This document shows, piece after piece, positions 8,082-17,553 of a stretch of 64,000 bases of DNA. The notes beneath the pieces are model-generated. The model did not search any database. It had not been told where the DNA came from and saw only the letters and a program-made list of their open reading frames with translations. The stretch is from Chloroflexi bacterium UBA4730 (GTDB lineage: Bacteria > Chloroflexota > Limnocylindria > P2-11E), in NCBI GenBank assembly GCA_002404155.1, contig DHJC01000023.1, forward strand, positions 73,541 through 137,540, in the 5' to 3' direction. Numbering within the stretch: position 1 is the first letter of the stretch; each line of letters starts with the position of its first letter. The translations under genes were made by a program, and so were the position numbers.

Positions 8082-8926
8082 CCGCGATCATCGCAATGCG
8101 CAGGCGGCCGCTCCGTCCTGGCCGGGTCGGCGCCTACGTGCTGCTCGCGGTCGCGGCGATCATTGTCGCGTTCCCCCTACTGCTAGCCCTCTCGTACTCG
8201 TTCATGAGCGAGTCGGAGATCGCGACGTTCCCACCTCCGGTCCTGCCGGCCAACCCGACGCTGGGCAACTACCGGACAGTGCTCGACTCGATCCCGATCG
8301 GGCGATACCTGCTGAACAGCTTCATCGTCTCGACGGCCGTCGTGATCGGGCAGCTAATCACCGCGAGCCTGGCCGCGTACGCGTTCTCGTTCCTGGCCTT
8401 CCGGGGGCGGTCGCTGCTGTTCTTCGTGTTCCTCAGCACGCTCATGATCCCGTGGGAGGCCACGATCATCCCGAACTACATGACCATGGTGCAGCTCGGC
8501 TGGATCGACACGTACCAGGGCCTTGCCGTCCCGTTCATGGCGACCGCCTTCGGCACGTTCCTCCTGCGACAGGGTTTCATGCAGATCCCTCGGGAGCTGT
8601 GGGACTCGGCGCGGATCGACGGGGCGAGCTCGTTCCACTTCCTGCGCACGATGGTGATCCCGCTGTCGCGTCCCGCGCTCGCCACCGTGGCGATCTACGG
8701 CTTCCTGTCGACGTATAACCAATACTTCTGGCCGCTGCTGATCACGAACCAGACGCTCATGCGGACGACGCAGGTCGGGGTCGCGCAGCTACGGTTCGAG
8801 GAGTCGGCTCGCTGGGGTGTCATTATGGCGGGTGTCATCATGATCGCCGTACCGACGCTCGCCCTGCTAGTGGCTGGACAGCGACAGCTCATCCGGGGTC
8901 TGACCGCCGGGGCGGTGAAGGGGTAG
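8078..8926 (+). CDS. ugpE: ABC transporter permease (UgpE/MalG-like)
   Basis: 282 aa, about six transmembrane segments, starting at an ATGA overlap with the first permease. The EAA loop reads RELWDSARIDGASSFHFLRTM near residue 185. The segment FPLLLALSYSFMSESEIATFPP after the first helix is typical of the MalG/UgpE branch. It forms the heterodimeric channel with the upstream permease in the cytoplasmic membrane. The operon encodes no ABC ATPase, so a shared MsmK/UgpC-type ATPase from elsewhere must energise it. Confidence 0.87.
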   Translation: MTAIIAMRRRPLRPGRVGAYVLLAVAAIIVAFPLLLALSYSFMSESEIATFPPPVLPANPTLGNYRTVLDSIPIGRYLLNSFIVSTAVVIGQLITASLAAYAFSFLAFRGRSLLFFVFLSTLMIPWEATIIPNYMTMVQLGWIDTYQGLAVPFMATAFGTFLLRQGFMQIPRELWDSARIDGASSFHFLRTMVIPLSRPALATVAIYGFLSTYNQYFWPLLITNQTLMRTTQVGVAQLRFEESARWGVIMAGVIMIAVPTLALLVAGQRQLIRGLTAGAVKG

Positions 8927-8944
8927 CTCGCGTAGGAGGGATAC

Positions 8945-10318
8945 ATGCGTAGGTTCGCAGCACTCGCGCTCGTCATCTCGTTCGTCGCCGCGGCGTGCGG
9001 TGGCTCGACCACCGGCGGAACGACGTCGGACCTTTCGGCCCAGGCTCCGGGTAAGGACGTGAAACCCGCAGCGAAGATCACCTGGTGGCACGCGATGACC
9101 GGCGTGAACGGTGACGCGCTGAACAAGATCGTCGACGGCTTCAACAAGAGCCAGAGCAACATCAAAGTGGAAGCTGTCTTCCAAGGGACGTACGACGACC
9201 TGCTGTCCAAGCTGAACACGGCGCTCAGCTCGAACGCGGCGCCCGCGCTCGTACAGGTCTACGACATCGGGCAGGCCTACATGCGCGACTCCAGTGCGGT
9301 CGTGCCGATGCAGGCCTTCATCGACCGCGACAAGTTCGACACCTCGGACTTCGAGCCGGCGGTCATCAACTACTACAAGTACCAGGACCAGCTGCAGAGC
9401 ATGCCGTTCAACGCGTCCTCGGCGATCCTTCTCTACAACAAGGACGCCTTCAGAGCGGCCGGGTTAGATCCCGAGAAGCCGCCGCTCACGTTCAGTGAGG
9501 TCACGGACGCCGCGAAGAAGCTGACGAAGAAGGACGCGAGCGGTCAGACGACCCAGTACGGCTTCGGCCCGTCGATCTACGGCTGGCTCTTCGAGCAGCT
9601 CATGGCCACGTCCGGCGCGCCCTACGCCGACAACGGCAATGGCCGAGACAACCGCGCGACGAAGGTCGTCTACAACAGCGCCGCCGGCAAGGCGATCCTT
9701 GACTGGTGGAAAGCCGGCGTCGACGGCGGTTACTTCCTCAACCCGGGCATCGACAACGCGGGGGCCACGAACGCGTTCAACGCCGGCAAGACGGCGATGT
9801 ACATCGAGAGCTCCGCTTCGCTCCGCGGGTCCATCAACGCCACCGCCGGCAAGTTCCAGGTCGGCACCGGGCTCTACCCGCGTCCGGACAGCAAGCCGAC
9901 CACCGGCGGAAACATCATCGGCGGTGCCTCGCTCTACATCATGAAGAGCCGGCCTGCCGAGGAGCAGGAGGCCGCCTGGGAGTTCGTGAAGTACGCGATG
10001 TCCCCGGCCGTGCAGGCCCAATGGCAGTCGGACACGGGGTACTACCCGATCGTAAAGAAGGCCTACGACGAGGGGCCGAGCAAGGACTGGTCGACCAAGT
10101 ACCCGCAGTTCCTCACCGCGATCAACGAGATCCGTAACTCGCCGCAGAACCGGTCGACGAACGGGGCGGTCCTCGGCGTCATGCCGCAGGCCCGCGCGCG
10201 TACCCAGAAGATGATCGAGTCGGTCTTCCTCGGCCAGGCGACGACCCAGGCAGCGCTCGATGCGGCCGTCGCCGACATGAACGACCAGATCGACAAGTAC
10301 AACAAGGCGAACAAATAG
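8945..10318 (+). CDS. ugpB: ABC transporter solute-binding lipoprotein (UgpB-like)
   Basis: 457 aa, starting 9 nt after GGAGGG. The N-terminus is a lipoprotein signal ending in the lipobox VAAAC with Cys at residue 19 or so, followed by a Gly/Ser/Thr tether. Family-1 binding-protein features follow: ITWWHAMTGVNGDALNKIVDGFN and MPFNASSAILLYNKDAF, the latter near residue 155, which match UgpB proteins. It would sit outside the membrane and deliver glycerol-3-phosphate or glycerophosphodiesters to the permeases. The stop TAG is embedded in ATAG, apparently shared with the start of the GlpD gene. Confidence 0.88.
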   Translation: MRRFAALALVISFVAAACGGSTTGGTTSDLSAQAPGKDVKPAAKITWWHAMTGVNGDALNKIVDGFNKSQSNIKVEAVFQGTYDDLLSKLNTALSSNAAPALVQVYDIGQAYMRDSSAVVPMQAFIDRDKFDTSDFEPAVINYYKYQDQLQSMPFNASSAILLYNKDAFRAAGLDPEKPPLTFSEVTDAAKKLTKKDASGQTTQYGFGPSIYGWLFEQLMATSGAPYADNGNGRDNRATKVVYNSAAGKAILDWWKAGVDGGYFLNPGIDNAGATNAFNAGKTAMYIESSASLRGSINATAGKFQVGTGLYPRPDSKPTTGGNIIGGASLYIMKSRPAEEQEAAWEFVKYAMSPAVQAQWQSDTGYYPIVKKAYDEGPSKDWSTKYPQFLTAINEIRNSPQNRSTNGAVLGVMPQARARTQKMIESVFLGQATTQAALDAAVADMNDQIDKYNKANK

Positions 10319-11817
10319 CGACGACGCGGGAGGAGACGGTTCGGTCGCTCGGCGGCCGCACCGTCGATCTCCTCGTCATCGGCGGCGGGATCGTGGGGGC
10401 CGGCATCGCGCGCGACGCCGCGCTTCGCGGCCTCTCCGTCGCCCTCGTCGAGCAGCACGACCTTGGGTCGGGCACCAGCTCCCGACCGACCCGTCTCATC
10501 CACGGTGGGCTCCGGTACCTCGAGCTCTTCGACTTCGGACTCGTGCGCAGCGATATGCGCGAGCGCGAGACGCTCCTGCGCATCGCGCCGCACCTGGTGT
10601 TCCCGCTCGCCTTCCTCATGCCGCTCTATCGCCGCGGCCCGTTCTACCGGCTGAAGCTGCGCGTCGGGATGCTGCTTTACGACCTCCTGTCTCTGGACAA
10701 GAGCCTCCCCAAGCGCAAGCGTCTCGGCCGGTCAGAGACCCTCGCGGCGGAGCCGAACCTGGACCCGGACGGCCTCGGCGGCGCCTGGCGCTTCTACGAC
10801 GCGCAGGTGCCGTTCGTCGAGCGGCTCGTCGTCGAGAACGCCGCCGATGCCGCGGCGCATGGGGCGCTGATCCTCAATCACGCCCGCGCGACGGGGTATC
10901 TCCGCGACGGCTCATCCGTCGTTGGCGCATCGGTCGAGGATCGCATCGCTGGGTCGATCCTCGAGGTGCACGCCCGGTTCACCGTCAACGCGACCGGTCC
11001 GTGGCTCGACGGGACGCTTGCGCCGCTGCGTCCGGACCCGCGGCCGCTGCTGCGGCTCACCAAGGGGACCCACCTCGTCGTTTCGCGGGCCACGGAGCAC
11101 GCACACGTGCTGTTCGCCAAGCGGGACGGGCGGCTCTTCTTCGTGCTCCCCTGGAACGGCTACACGATGGTGGGTACGACGGACACCGACTACGAGGGCG
11201 ACCCCGCGGCCGCCGAGGCGTCCAGCGAGGACGTCGAGTACCTCCGGACCGAAGCGAGTCGCGCGTTCCCCCACGCACCCTTCGATCGCATCCACTTCAC
11301 GTGGGCCGGCGTGCGGGCCCTGGTGCGCGAGGAGGGCGTCGCCGAAGGTGAGGTCTCCCGGAAGCACAAGCTGTACGACCACCGGCGGCGCGATGGCATC
11401 GACGGCGTGCTGTCGGTCATCGGCGGGAAGATCACCGCGTACCGCTTGATCGCCGAGGAGGTCACGGACCTGGTCGCCCGCCGCCTCGGTTCGAAGGCCC
11501 GCTGCCGGACGAGCGAGCTCGTGCTGCCCGGCGCGGCGCGTGCCGCGCCCGCGACCGCCGACCCGCTCTGCCTTCACGCCGCGACGACCCGGGAGGAGAT
11601 CGTGCAGGCCGTGCGCGCGGAGTGGGCGATGACCCTCGCCGACGTGCTGTTGCGGCGGACCGCGATCGGCCTGGCCGCGTGCCAGGGACTCGACCGCCTC
11701 GATACGATCGCGGACCTCGTGGGCGGGCTCCTCGGGTGGGATCCGGCGCGCCGTGCGGCCGAGGTCGCGGCGTATCAGCGTGAGATCGCGCCTATGCGCC
11801 GCTTCTCCACGACATGA
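10315..11817 (+). CDS. glpD: FAD-dependent glycerol-3-phosphate dehydrogenase
   Basis: 500 aa if read from ATA 10315. The dinucleotide fold ([19 protein letters not shown]) starts about 21 residues in, then [18 protein letters not shown], a GlpD signature, and [11 protein letters not shown] in the substrate domain; a DAO C-terminal domain closes it. The first conventional in-frame start (GTG 10393) would cut through the FAD-binding loop, so the true start must be upstream. No ATG/GTG/TTG exists there, and ATA overlaps the upstream TAG in ATAG. It oxidises glycerol-3-phosphate to dihydroxyacetone phosphate at the membrane, passing electrons to quinone. Coupled to GlpK by ATGA. Confidence 0.92.
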   Translation: MATTREETVRSLGGRTVDLLVIGGGIVGAGIARDAALRGLSVALVEQHDLGSGTSSRPTRLIHGGLRYLELFDFGLVRSDMRERETLLRIAPHLVFPLAFLMPLYRRGPFYRLKLRVGMLLYDLLSLDKSLPKRKRLGRSETLAAEPNLDPDGLGGAWRFYDAQVPFVERLVVENAADAAAHGALILNHARATGYLRDGSSVVGASVEDRIAGSILEVHARFTVNATGPWLDGTLAPLRPDPRPLLRLTKGTHLVVSRATEHAHVLFAKRDGRLFFVLPWNGYTMVGTTDTDYEGDPAAAEASSEDVEYLRTEASRAFPHAPFDRIHFTWAGVRALVREEGVAEGEVSRKHKLYDHRRRDGIDGVLSVIGGKITAYRLIAEEVTDLVARRLGSKARCRTSELVLPGAARAAPATADPLCLHAATTREEIVQAVRAEWAMTLADVLLRRTAIGLAACQGLDRLDTIADLVGGLLGWDPARRAAEVAAYQREIAPMRRFSTT

Positions 11818-13328
11818 GCGCGATCCTCGCGCTGGACCAGGGCACCACCGGGTCGACGGCGGTCGTGTTCGACGAGGAGAGGCGGGTCCGCGGGTCGGCC
11901 GACCGCGAGATCGTCCAGCACTACCCGGCGTCCGGACACGTGGAGCACGACCCCGAGGAGATCTTCGCGACGACGGTCGCCGTCGGACGCGAGGCGCTCG
12001 CGGCCGCAGGGGTCGCCGCGCGCGACGTCGTGGCCATCGGGATCACCAACCAACGCGAGACGACGGTGGTGTGGGAGCGCACGACCGGCAGGCCGATCCA
12101 CCGTGCGGTCGTGTGGCAGAGCCGCGCGAGCGCGGCCATCTGCGAGCGGCTGCGCGCGGCGGGATGGGAGGCGACGGTGCGGCAGCGCACCGGCCTGCTC
12201 ATCGACGCGTATTTCTCTGGACCAAAGGTGCGCTGGATCCTCGATCAGGTGCCCGGGGCACAGGCGCGCGCCGTGGCCGGGGACCTCCTGTGCGGCACCG
12301 TCGAGAGCTGGCTCGTCTGGAGGCTGACCGGCGGACAGGTCCACGTGACCGACGTGTCGAACGCCTCGCGGACGATGGTCTTCGACATCCACCGCGCGGC
12401 GTGGGACGACGAGCTGCTCGCCGCCCTCGAGCTGCCACGCTCGCTCTTCCCGTCGCCGGTGCGGTGCAGTGGCGTCGTCGCCGAGACCGAGGCCGCGCAC
12501 TTCGGCGCGGCGATCCCCATCGCCGGCCTCGCCGGCGACCAGCAGGCCGCGCTGTTCGGGCAGACCTGCTTCGCCGCCGGCGAGGCGAAGAACACGTACG
12601 GGACCGGCTGCTTCCTGCTGGCCAACACCGGCGAGCGCCCGCGGATCAGCGACGGCGGGCTCCTCGCGACGATCGCTTGGGACATCGGCGCCGGCCTTCG
12701 GTACGCCATGGAGGGCAGCGCGTTCGTGACCGGCGCCGCCGTGCAGTGGCTCCGCGACGGCCTGGGGATCATCCGCGACGCGGCCGAGACGGAAGCGCTC
12801 GCGCGATCGGTGCCATCCGGCGACGGCCTCTATCTCGTGCCCGCGTTCACCGGTCTGGGCGCGCCGCACTGGGACATGTACGCCCGCGGCCTGCTCATCG
12901 GCATCGAGCGCGGCACGACCCGGGCCCACCTCGCGCGCGCGACGCTCGAGAGCATCGCGTTCCAGACGCGCGATCTCGTCGAGGCCATGCGCGCCGCCGG
13001 CCAGCCCATCGAGGTCCTTCGCGCCGACGGAGGCGGTACGGCGAACGCGTTCCTCATGCAGCTGCAGGCGGATCTCCTTGGTGTCCCGGTCGAGGTCGCC
13101 GCCATCCGCGAGACGACGGCGCTCGGCGCGGCCTTGCTCGCGGGCCTTGGCGTGGGGATCTGGAAGACCACCGCTGAGCTGGCCGCGCGCCGCGATGTCG
13201 CCGCACGCTATGCGCCCACGATGAGCGCCGATGAACGCGACCTGCGCTACGCGGGGTGGCTACGGGCCGTGGACCGGTCGCGCAGCTGGGCTAGCCCTTC
13301 GGGATCCGCTCCGGCCAGTTCGACATGA
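11814..13328 (+). CDS. glpK: glycerol kinase
   Basis: 504 aa, normal length for FGGY kinases. The phosphate-binding loop [16 protein letters not shown] is at the N-terminus, [16 protein letters not shown] near residue 80, and the second-domain motif [20 protein letters not shown] near 405. It phosphorylates glycerol to glycerol-3-phosphate, the substrate of the coupled GlpD. The last 13 residues (Ser/Ala/Pro-rich) run 38 nt into the convergent glycerophosphodiesterase gene, a tail that looks recently extended. Confidence 0.95.
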   Translation: MSAILALDQGTTGSTAVVFDEERRVRGSADREIVQHYPASGHVEHDPEEIFATTVAVGREALAAAGVAARDVVAIGITNQRETTVVWERTTGRPIHRAVVWQSRASAAICERLRAAGWEATVRQRTGLLIDAYFSGPKVRWILDQVPGAQARAVAGDLLCGTVESWLVWRLTGGQVHVTDVSNASRTMVFDIHRAAWDDELLAALELPRSLFPSPVRCSGVVAETEAAHFGAAIPIAGLAGDQQAALFGQTCFAAGEAKNTYGTGCFLLANTGERPRISDGGLLATIAWDIGAGLRYAMEGSAFVTGAAVQWLRDGLGIIRDAAETEALARSVPSGDGLYLVPAFTGLGAPHWDMYARGLLIGIERGTTRAHLARATLESIAFQTRDLVEAMRAAGQPIEVLRADGGGTANAFLMQLQADLLGVPVEVAAIRETTALGAALLAGLGVGIWKTTAELAARRDVAARYAPTMSADERDLRYAGWLRAVDRSRSWASPSGSAPASST

Positions 13329-13911
13329 TCCCGTCCACCCCGAGCGCCGCGAATGCGGCGATCTCGTCCTGATCATTCACGGTCCAGGCGTTCACGCGTA
13401 GCCCGGCGGCGTGGGCGGCGGCGACCAGCTCCCCGGTGACGTAGGCCCGATTCGGATGGAGCGCCCAGAGGCCGAGGAATGTCGCGCTCGCGATGAGTGC
13501 AGCGCGGTCGGGGGAATCGGAGAACACGAACGCACGACGCACCGTAGGTGCCGCGGCGCGCGCCGCCGCGAGCGCCGACCACCAGAAGCTCGATACGTAC
13601 ACGTCCGGGTCGGAGCGCTCGGCGACCCGACGGGCCACGCGCGCTCCGGTGTCCGCGGCGCGCGACTCGTCACCTTCGCATTTCAACTCGACGTTCACCC
13701 CGACGCGACCGCGGCAGAGATCGAGGACCTCGTCCAGCGTCAGGTCCGCGCCGCCGGCCGGCCGGTCGTGCGAGATGACGAGCCGCCCGTCCGAAGCGAG
13801 CCAGACGTCCGTCTCCACCTCGTCGCAGCCGAGCGCGATCGCCTTCTCGAACGCCGCCGCGGTGTTCTCCGGCGCGTGGCCCATCGCACCGCGGTGGCCT
13901 ATCCGTCGCAT
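13291..13911 (-). CDS. glycerophosphodiester phosphodiesterase
   Basis: 206 aa, compact GDPD form. The catalytic signature [20 protein letters not shown] at the start gives the first His and the Glu-Asn; [20 protein letters not shown] near residue 30 supplies the Glu-x-Asp metal ligands and second His. It has no signal peptide, so it acts in the cytoplasm, cleaving glycerophosphodiesters to glycerol-3-phosphate and an alcohol. Placed tail-to-tail with GlpK, it makes sense with the uptake system: imported diesters are cut and the product goes to GlpD. Confidence 0.93.
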   Translation of the reverse strand: MRRIGHRGAMGHAPENTAAAFEKAIALGCDEVETDVWLASDGRLVISHDRPAGGADLTLDEVLDLCRGRVGVNVELKCEGDESRAADTGARVARRVAERSDPDVYVSSFWWSALAAARAAAPTVRRAFVFSDSPDRAALIASATFLGLWALHPNRAYVTGELVAAAHAAGLRVNAWTVNDQDEIAAFAALGVDGIMSNWPERIPKG

Positions 13912-13939
13912 CGCGTCATTCTCGCCTGGCGGCCGTTGC

Positions 13940-15418
13940 TCAGCGGTGTCGGAGCAGCGAGAGGCCCTCGCCGCTCGCGATCTCGTCGAAGCCCGCCGAT
14001 CGAAAGGCGTCGCGAGCCTCGCTGAAGCGCTGCGGGTCGCGATTCATGCTCGGGTCGGCGTAGTCGAGGATCACGTACTGCGCGTCGCACGTCGCGAGGG
14101 TGGCGAGGTGGTAGTTGAAGCGTCGCTCGCCGACCTGAGTGACCCAGAAATCGGTCGACGCGATCGGCACGTTCGCCGGGATCGCGCGTACCGCAGCGAG
14201 CAGCGCGTCATATCGCGGCTCGCGCACGACCATCGGTGTGCCCGAGGCTGCGCGGTCCGGGTCGCCACGCAGATATGCCGCCTGAAAGTCACGCGAGATC
14301 GGCCACCCGCCGAAGTTCACGCAGAAGAACATCGAGGCGACGACCACCGCCACGGTCAGGCGCGGCCGCCAGCGCGGGCTCGTCTTCGCGAACCCGACGA
14401 TCGATGCGCCGAGCGCGAGCGGGATGATCGGCGCGCCGTACTGGTTGTGGAGCGTGTGCTCGCCGCCGTAGTCGGAGAGCAGTAGGTAGCCGAGTGGCAC
14501 GATCGATGGGACGATCGCCCAGCGCGAACGCAGCGCGAGCAACAGGCCCGGTCCGAACAGGCTCAGGACGAAGACGATCTTCGATCCGACCTCGCCTGAG
14601 CCGAGCACGGAGAGCGCACGCAGCGGATCAAGGAGCAGCGTGCGCGCGATCTCGAGCTCGCTGCCGCCGAGACTCGCGTACCGGCCGATGTACTGGTACG
14701 GAGCGCCCGCGAACGCGGGGATGATCAGCGCGAGGGTCACGACGAACACCGCCGCGCTGCCGACGGCGACGGCGGCAGCGCTCAGCCACCGCCGCTGGAA
14801 GGCGAGCGCGATGCCGAAGCCGATGCCGATAAGGGCGATCTCCTCCTTGACCGTGAACGCGACGAGCAGCGCGAGGATCAGCGGTAGCGTCCGCCGCGTC
14901 ACGAGGAAGTACATCGCGAGGCCGAGTGGCAGCACCGCGAGCGCGACCTCATGGAAGTCGTAGAGCGTGATGAACGCGAGCGGAGCGCCCACGACGTACG
15001 CCAGGATCCAGATGAGCCGCTCGATGCCGCGCGGAAGCAGTCGTCTCGCGATCAGGTAGATCGGCAGCGCGCCGAGCGCGAGCGCGACCGTCTGCACGAC
15101 GAGGAGCGTCTCGGGGTGGGGAAACAGCCAATAGAGCGGGACGAGCGCGATGAGGATCGGCGAGAAGTGATCGCCGAAGAACGAGTGGGGCACGCAGCGG
15201 TCGAGGCTGAGTGTCGATTCCATGAAGCGGCCCTGCGACGTGTTCCAGACGACCTGGTCGAAGACCCCGAGGTCGAGGCCGGTCGAATGGAACGACCAAT
15301 GCCGGATGAGCGAGAGCGCTCCGAAGAGCACCGCATAGAGCGCCACGAGCCCGAAGGCGACCCGCTCCTCGCGATGGGCGAGGCGTTCTACGAGCAGTGG
15401 ATACCAGCGGGAACGCAC
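13940..15418 (-). CDS. DUF2079 multi-pass membrane protein
   Basis: 492 aa with roughly ten hydrophobic segments. The early motif STGLDLGVFDQVVWNTSQGR near residue 45, followed by HFSPILIALVPLYWLFP, is the hallmark of DUF2079, a GT-C-like integral membrane family related in layout to protein O-mannosyltransferases. An acidic pair in the first outward loop (GLDLGVFDQ) fits a glycosyltransferase active site, though activity is unproven. The C-terminal 110 residues form a soluble domain with ANVPIASTDFWVTQVGER. It sits between the GDPD gene and an alpha/beta hydrolase on the same strand, with small gaps. Confidence 0.85.
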   Translation of the reverse strand: MRSRWYPLLVERLAHREERVAFGLVALYAVLFGALSLIRHWSFHSTGLDLGVFDQVVWNTSQGRFMESTLSLDRCVPHSFFGDHFSPILIALVPLYWLFPHPETLLVVQTVALALGALPIYLIARRLLPRGIERLIWILAYVVGAPLAFITLYDFHEVALAVLPLGLAMYFLVTRRTLPLILALLVAFTVKEEIALIGIGFGIALAFQRRWLSAAAVAVGSAAVFVVTLALIIPAFAGAPYQYIGRYASLGGSELEIARTLLLDPLRALSVLGSGEVGSKIVFVLSLFGPGLLLALRSRWAIVPSIVPLGYLLLSDYGGEHTLHNQYGAPIIPLALGASIVGFAKTSPRWRPRLTVAVVVASMFFCVNFGGWPISRDFQAAYLRGDPDRAASGTPMVVREPRYDALLAAVRAIPANVPIASTDFWVTQVGERRFNYHLATLATCDAQYVILDYADPSMNRDPQRFSEARDAFRSAGFDEIASGEGLSLLRHR

Positions 15419-15462
15419 GCGCGAGACGCTACAAGATGATCCGCCGGCGCGGGGCGGCTGAG

Positions 15463-16377
15463 CTAGTCGTCCAGGAACCAGGCGATCGTGTCAGCGCGCA
15501 TCGCCGGCGTGAACGCATGGCCGACGCCGGGATAGGTCTGGAAACGCGACGGGACCTTCAGCTGCTGGAGCGCCTCCGCGAAGCGCGAAGCACGCTCGAG
15601 CCGTATGGTGCCGCCCACGCTGTCCCACGCGCGCACGACATCGGCCGGGTTCGCGTCCGCGGTCCCGACACCGACGAGCACGCGGACGTGTTGGAGCGCC
15701 GCCGCGTCGAAGGGGTGCGGGTGGTTCCACACGTCGAAGTTGCCGATGCCGAGCGGATACGGTTGCAGGCTGGTCGGCATCGTGTACGTGCCCGCGGCGA
15801 AGCTCGCGAGCGCGCCGACGCGATCGGGGTGCCGAAGGGCGGACCGGTGCGCGCTCTGCGCGCCGCGGGATAACCCGATGATGTCGATCGCTGGCGGGAC
15901 GTGCAATGGCGGCCGCTCCATGACCTGATCGACGAGCGCGACGATCAGGTTGTCGACGCGCAGGTCCGCGGCCTGCAGGCTCTCGTTCGCGTCCTTCGGG
16001 TCGTAGTCGGGACTCGGAGCGAGCAGGAGCCAGCGGTCGGCTTCCGCGGCGGCGACGAACTCTTGCGCGAGATCGCGGCCGATGCCGCCCAGGCCGGGGA
16101 GGACGACGACGAGCGTCGCGGCCGTCGCGGGATCGCGCGTCACCGAATCCGGCACGAACAGGAGTGGCGTGCGCTCGTTTCTGGTCACTCGATCGACGAT
16201 GGTCGCGCCGCGTACCGGGTCTACCGTCTGCCAGCGCCCATCGAGCGCGGGCGCGAGCGCGAAGCTCGCGGCACCGATGCCGAGCCCGAGCGCCAGCCCC
16301 AGGATGCCGACCAATACCCGTCGGATCCGCACAACGGTGGACCGGGCACGGGAGCGCACGGCACCCGAACGGGGCAT
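15463..16377 (-). CDS. alpha/beta hydrolase, membrane-anchored or secreted
   Basis: 304 aa from ATG 16377. A basic N-terminus and a hydrophobic stretch (VLVGILGLALGLGIGAASFA, about residues 20-40) suggest a signal anchor. The hydrolase core has LVVVLPGLGGIGRD near residue 88, the nucleophile elbow GLSRGAQSAHRSAL (Ser in G-L-S-R-G) near 165, and a C-terminal GVGHAF with the likely catalytic His. This resembles poly(3-hydroxybutyrate) depolymerase/esterase-type enzymes (LpqC-like); substrate unknown. The intergenic space to the divergent M24 gene is only 18 nt. Confidence 0.8.
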   Translation of the reverse strand: MPRSGAVRSRARSTVVRIRRVLVGILGLALGLGIGAASFALAPALDGRWQTVDPVRGATIVDRVTRNERTPLLFVPDSVTRDPATAATLVVVLPGLGGIGRDLAQEFVAAAEADRWLLLAPSPDYDPKDANESLQAADLRVDNLIVALVDQVMERPPLHVPPAIDIIGLSRGAQSAHRSALRHPDRVGALASFAAGTYTMPTSLQPYPLGIGNFDVWNHPHPFDAAALQHVRVLVGVGTADANPADVVRAWDSVGGTIRLERASRFAEALQQLKVPSRFQTYPGVGHAFTPAMRADTIAWFLDD

Positions 16378-16383
16378 ATCGGG

Positions 16384-16389
16384 TAGCGT
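16384..16389 (+). promoter_or_regulatory. candidate -10 element for a leaderless peptidase transcript
   Basis: TAGCGT stands six bases before the GTG start at 16396, with no Shine-Dalgarno sequence between. This spacing is what leaderless transcripts show, with transcription starting at the GTG. The same hexamer precedes the GNAT start at 4389 (4376-4381). No convincing -35 is visible. Inference only. Confidence 0.35.
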
Positions 16390-16395
16390 TTTCGC

Positions 16396-17553
16396 GTGAA
16401 GAACGGCGGGCCGCTCCTGTTCTACGGCGACTCGTACCGCTACCCGGACATCTATCACACGATCCGGTTCCTCGCGCCCGATCCGCAGATCGTCCTCGAG
16501 CACGATCGCGAGATCGTGATGCTGACCAACTCGCTCGAGCAGGGGCGGGCCGAGAAGCAGTCGCGCGCGACGAAGATCCACAACGTCGACGAGTTCGGTT
16601 CGCGCGAGCTGCTGTCGGGAGGCATGAAGCCGCTCGAGGCGACGGCGACGATCATCGAGCGCTTCCTCGGATCGCGCGGCCTCCGGTCCGTCACCGTGCC
16701 GTCGTACTTCCCGGTCGGGCTCGCCGACGCGCTGCGCGCGAAGGGCCTGGAGCTCACCGTGGCGGACGGCCTGGAGCTTCGACGGCGTGCCAAGCGCGAG
16801 GACGAGGTCGAGGCCCTCGAGGTGACGCAGCGGGCGACCGAAGCGGCCTGGCAGCTTGGGGTGGACGCGATCGCACGCGCCGACGCGCGCCCGGATGGCA
16901 CGCTCATGCTCGACGGTGCGACGCTGACCGCCGAGCGGGTGCGCGCCATCGTCGAAGGCGCGTTGCTCGAGCGCGGCTGCATGGCCGAGTCGACGATCAT
17001 CGCACCGGGCCGGCAGGCCGCCGATCCGCACATGATCGGCAGCGGGCCCATCCGCGCGGGCGAGCCCGTCGTCATGGACATCTTTCCGCAGCACAAGGAG
17101 AGCCGCTACTTCGCGGACATGACCCGCACGGTCTCGAAGGGCATGCCGTCTCCGGAGATCGTCAAGCTGTACGAGATCGTGAGGCGAGCCCAAGATGCGG
17201 GGATCAAGGCGCTCCGCCCGGGTATCACCGGTCGCGAGGTGCACGAGCTCGTCGAGGACATCATCTTCGCCGCCGGCTACGACACGTTGCGGGCCGGTCA
17301 GAAGCACAACGTGGATGATCCGGTCACGCGCGGCTTCATCCACGGCACCGGCCATGGCGTCGGCCTCGAGATCCACGAGGCGCCGAGCATCGGCCGAGGC
17401 GGCACGGCGCCGCTCGCCGCCGGCGATGTCGTCACGGTGGAGCCGGGGATCTACGACCCGGCCATCGGTGGCGTGCGGCTCGAGGACATGCTCGTCATCA
17501 CGGCCGACGGATCGCGGAACCTGACGCGCGCGCCGCGCCAGCTCGTCATCTGA
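16396..17553 (+). CDS. M24-family metallopeptidase (Xaa-Pro aminopeptidase-like)
   Basis: 385 aa from GTG 16396. The C-terminal pita-bread domain keeps all five metal ligands: Asp in VVMDIFPQHK, Asp in YFADMTRT, His in GTGHGVGLEIHE, Glu in VTVEPGIYDP and Glu in GGVRLEDML. The N-terminal 150 residues form a creatinase-like domain. It probably removes an N-terminal residue before proline, in the cytoplasm (no signal sequence). Its TGA stop is shared with the next gene's apparent CTG start (CTGA). Confidence 0.92.
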   Translation: MKNGGPLLFYGDSYRYPDIYHTIRFLAPDPQIVLEHDREIVMLTNSLEQGRAEKQSRATKIHNVDEFGSRELLSGGMKPLEATATIIERFLGSRGLRSVTVPSYFPVGLADALRAKGLELTVADGLELRRRAKREDEVEALEVTQRATEAAWQLGVDAIARADARPDGTLMLDGATLTAERVRAIVEGALLERGCMAESTIIAPGRQAADPHMIGSGPIRAGEPVVMDIFPQHKESRYFADMTRTVSKGMPSPEIVKLYEIVRRAQDAGIKALRPGITGREVHELVEDIIFAAGYDTLRAGQKHNVDDPVTRGFIHGTGHGVGLEIHEAPSIGRGGTAPLAAGDVVTVEPGIYDPAIGGVRLEDMLVITADGSRNLTRAPRQLVI

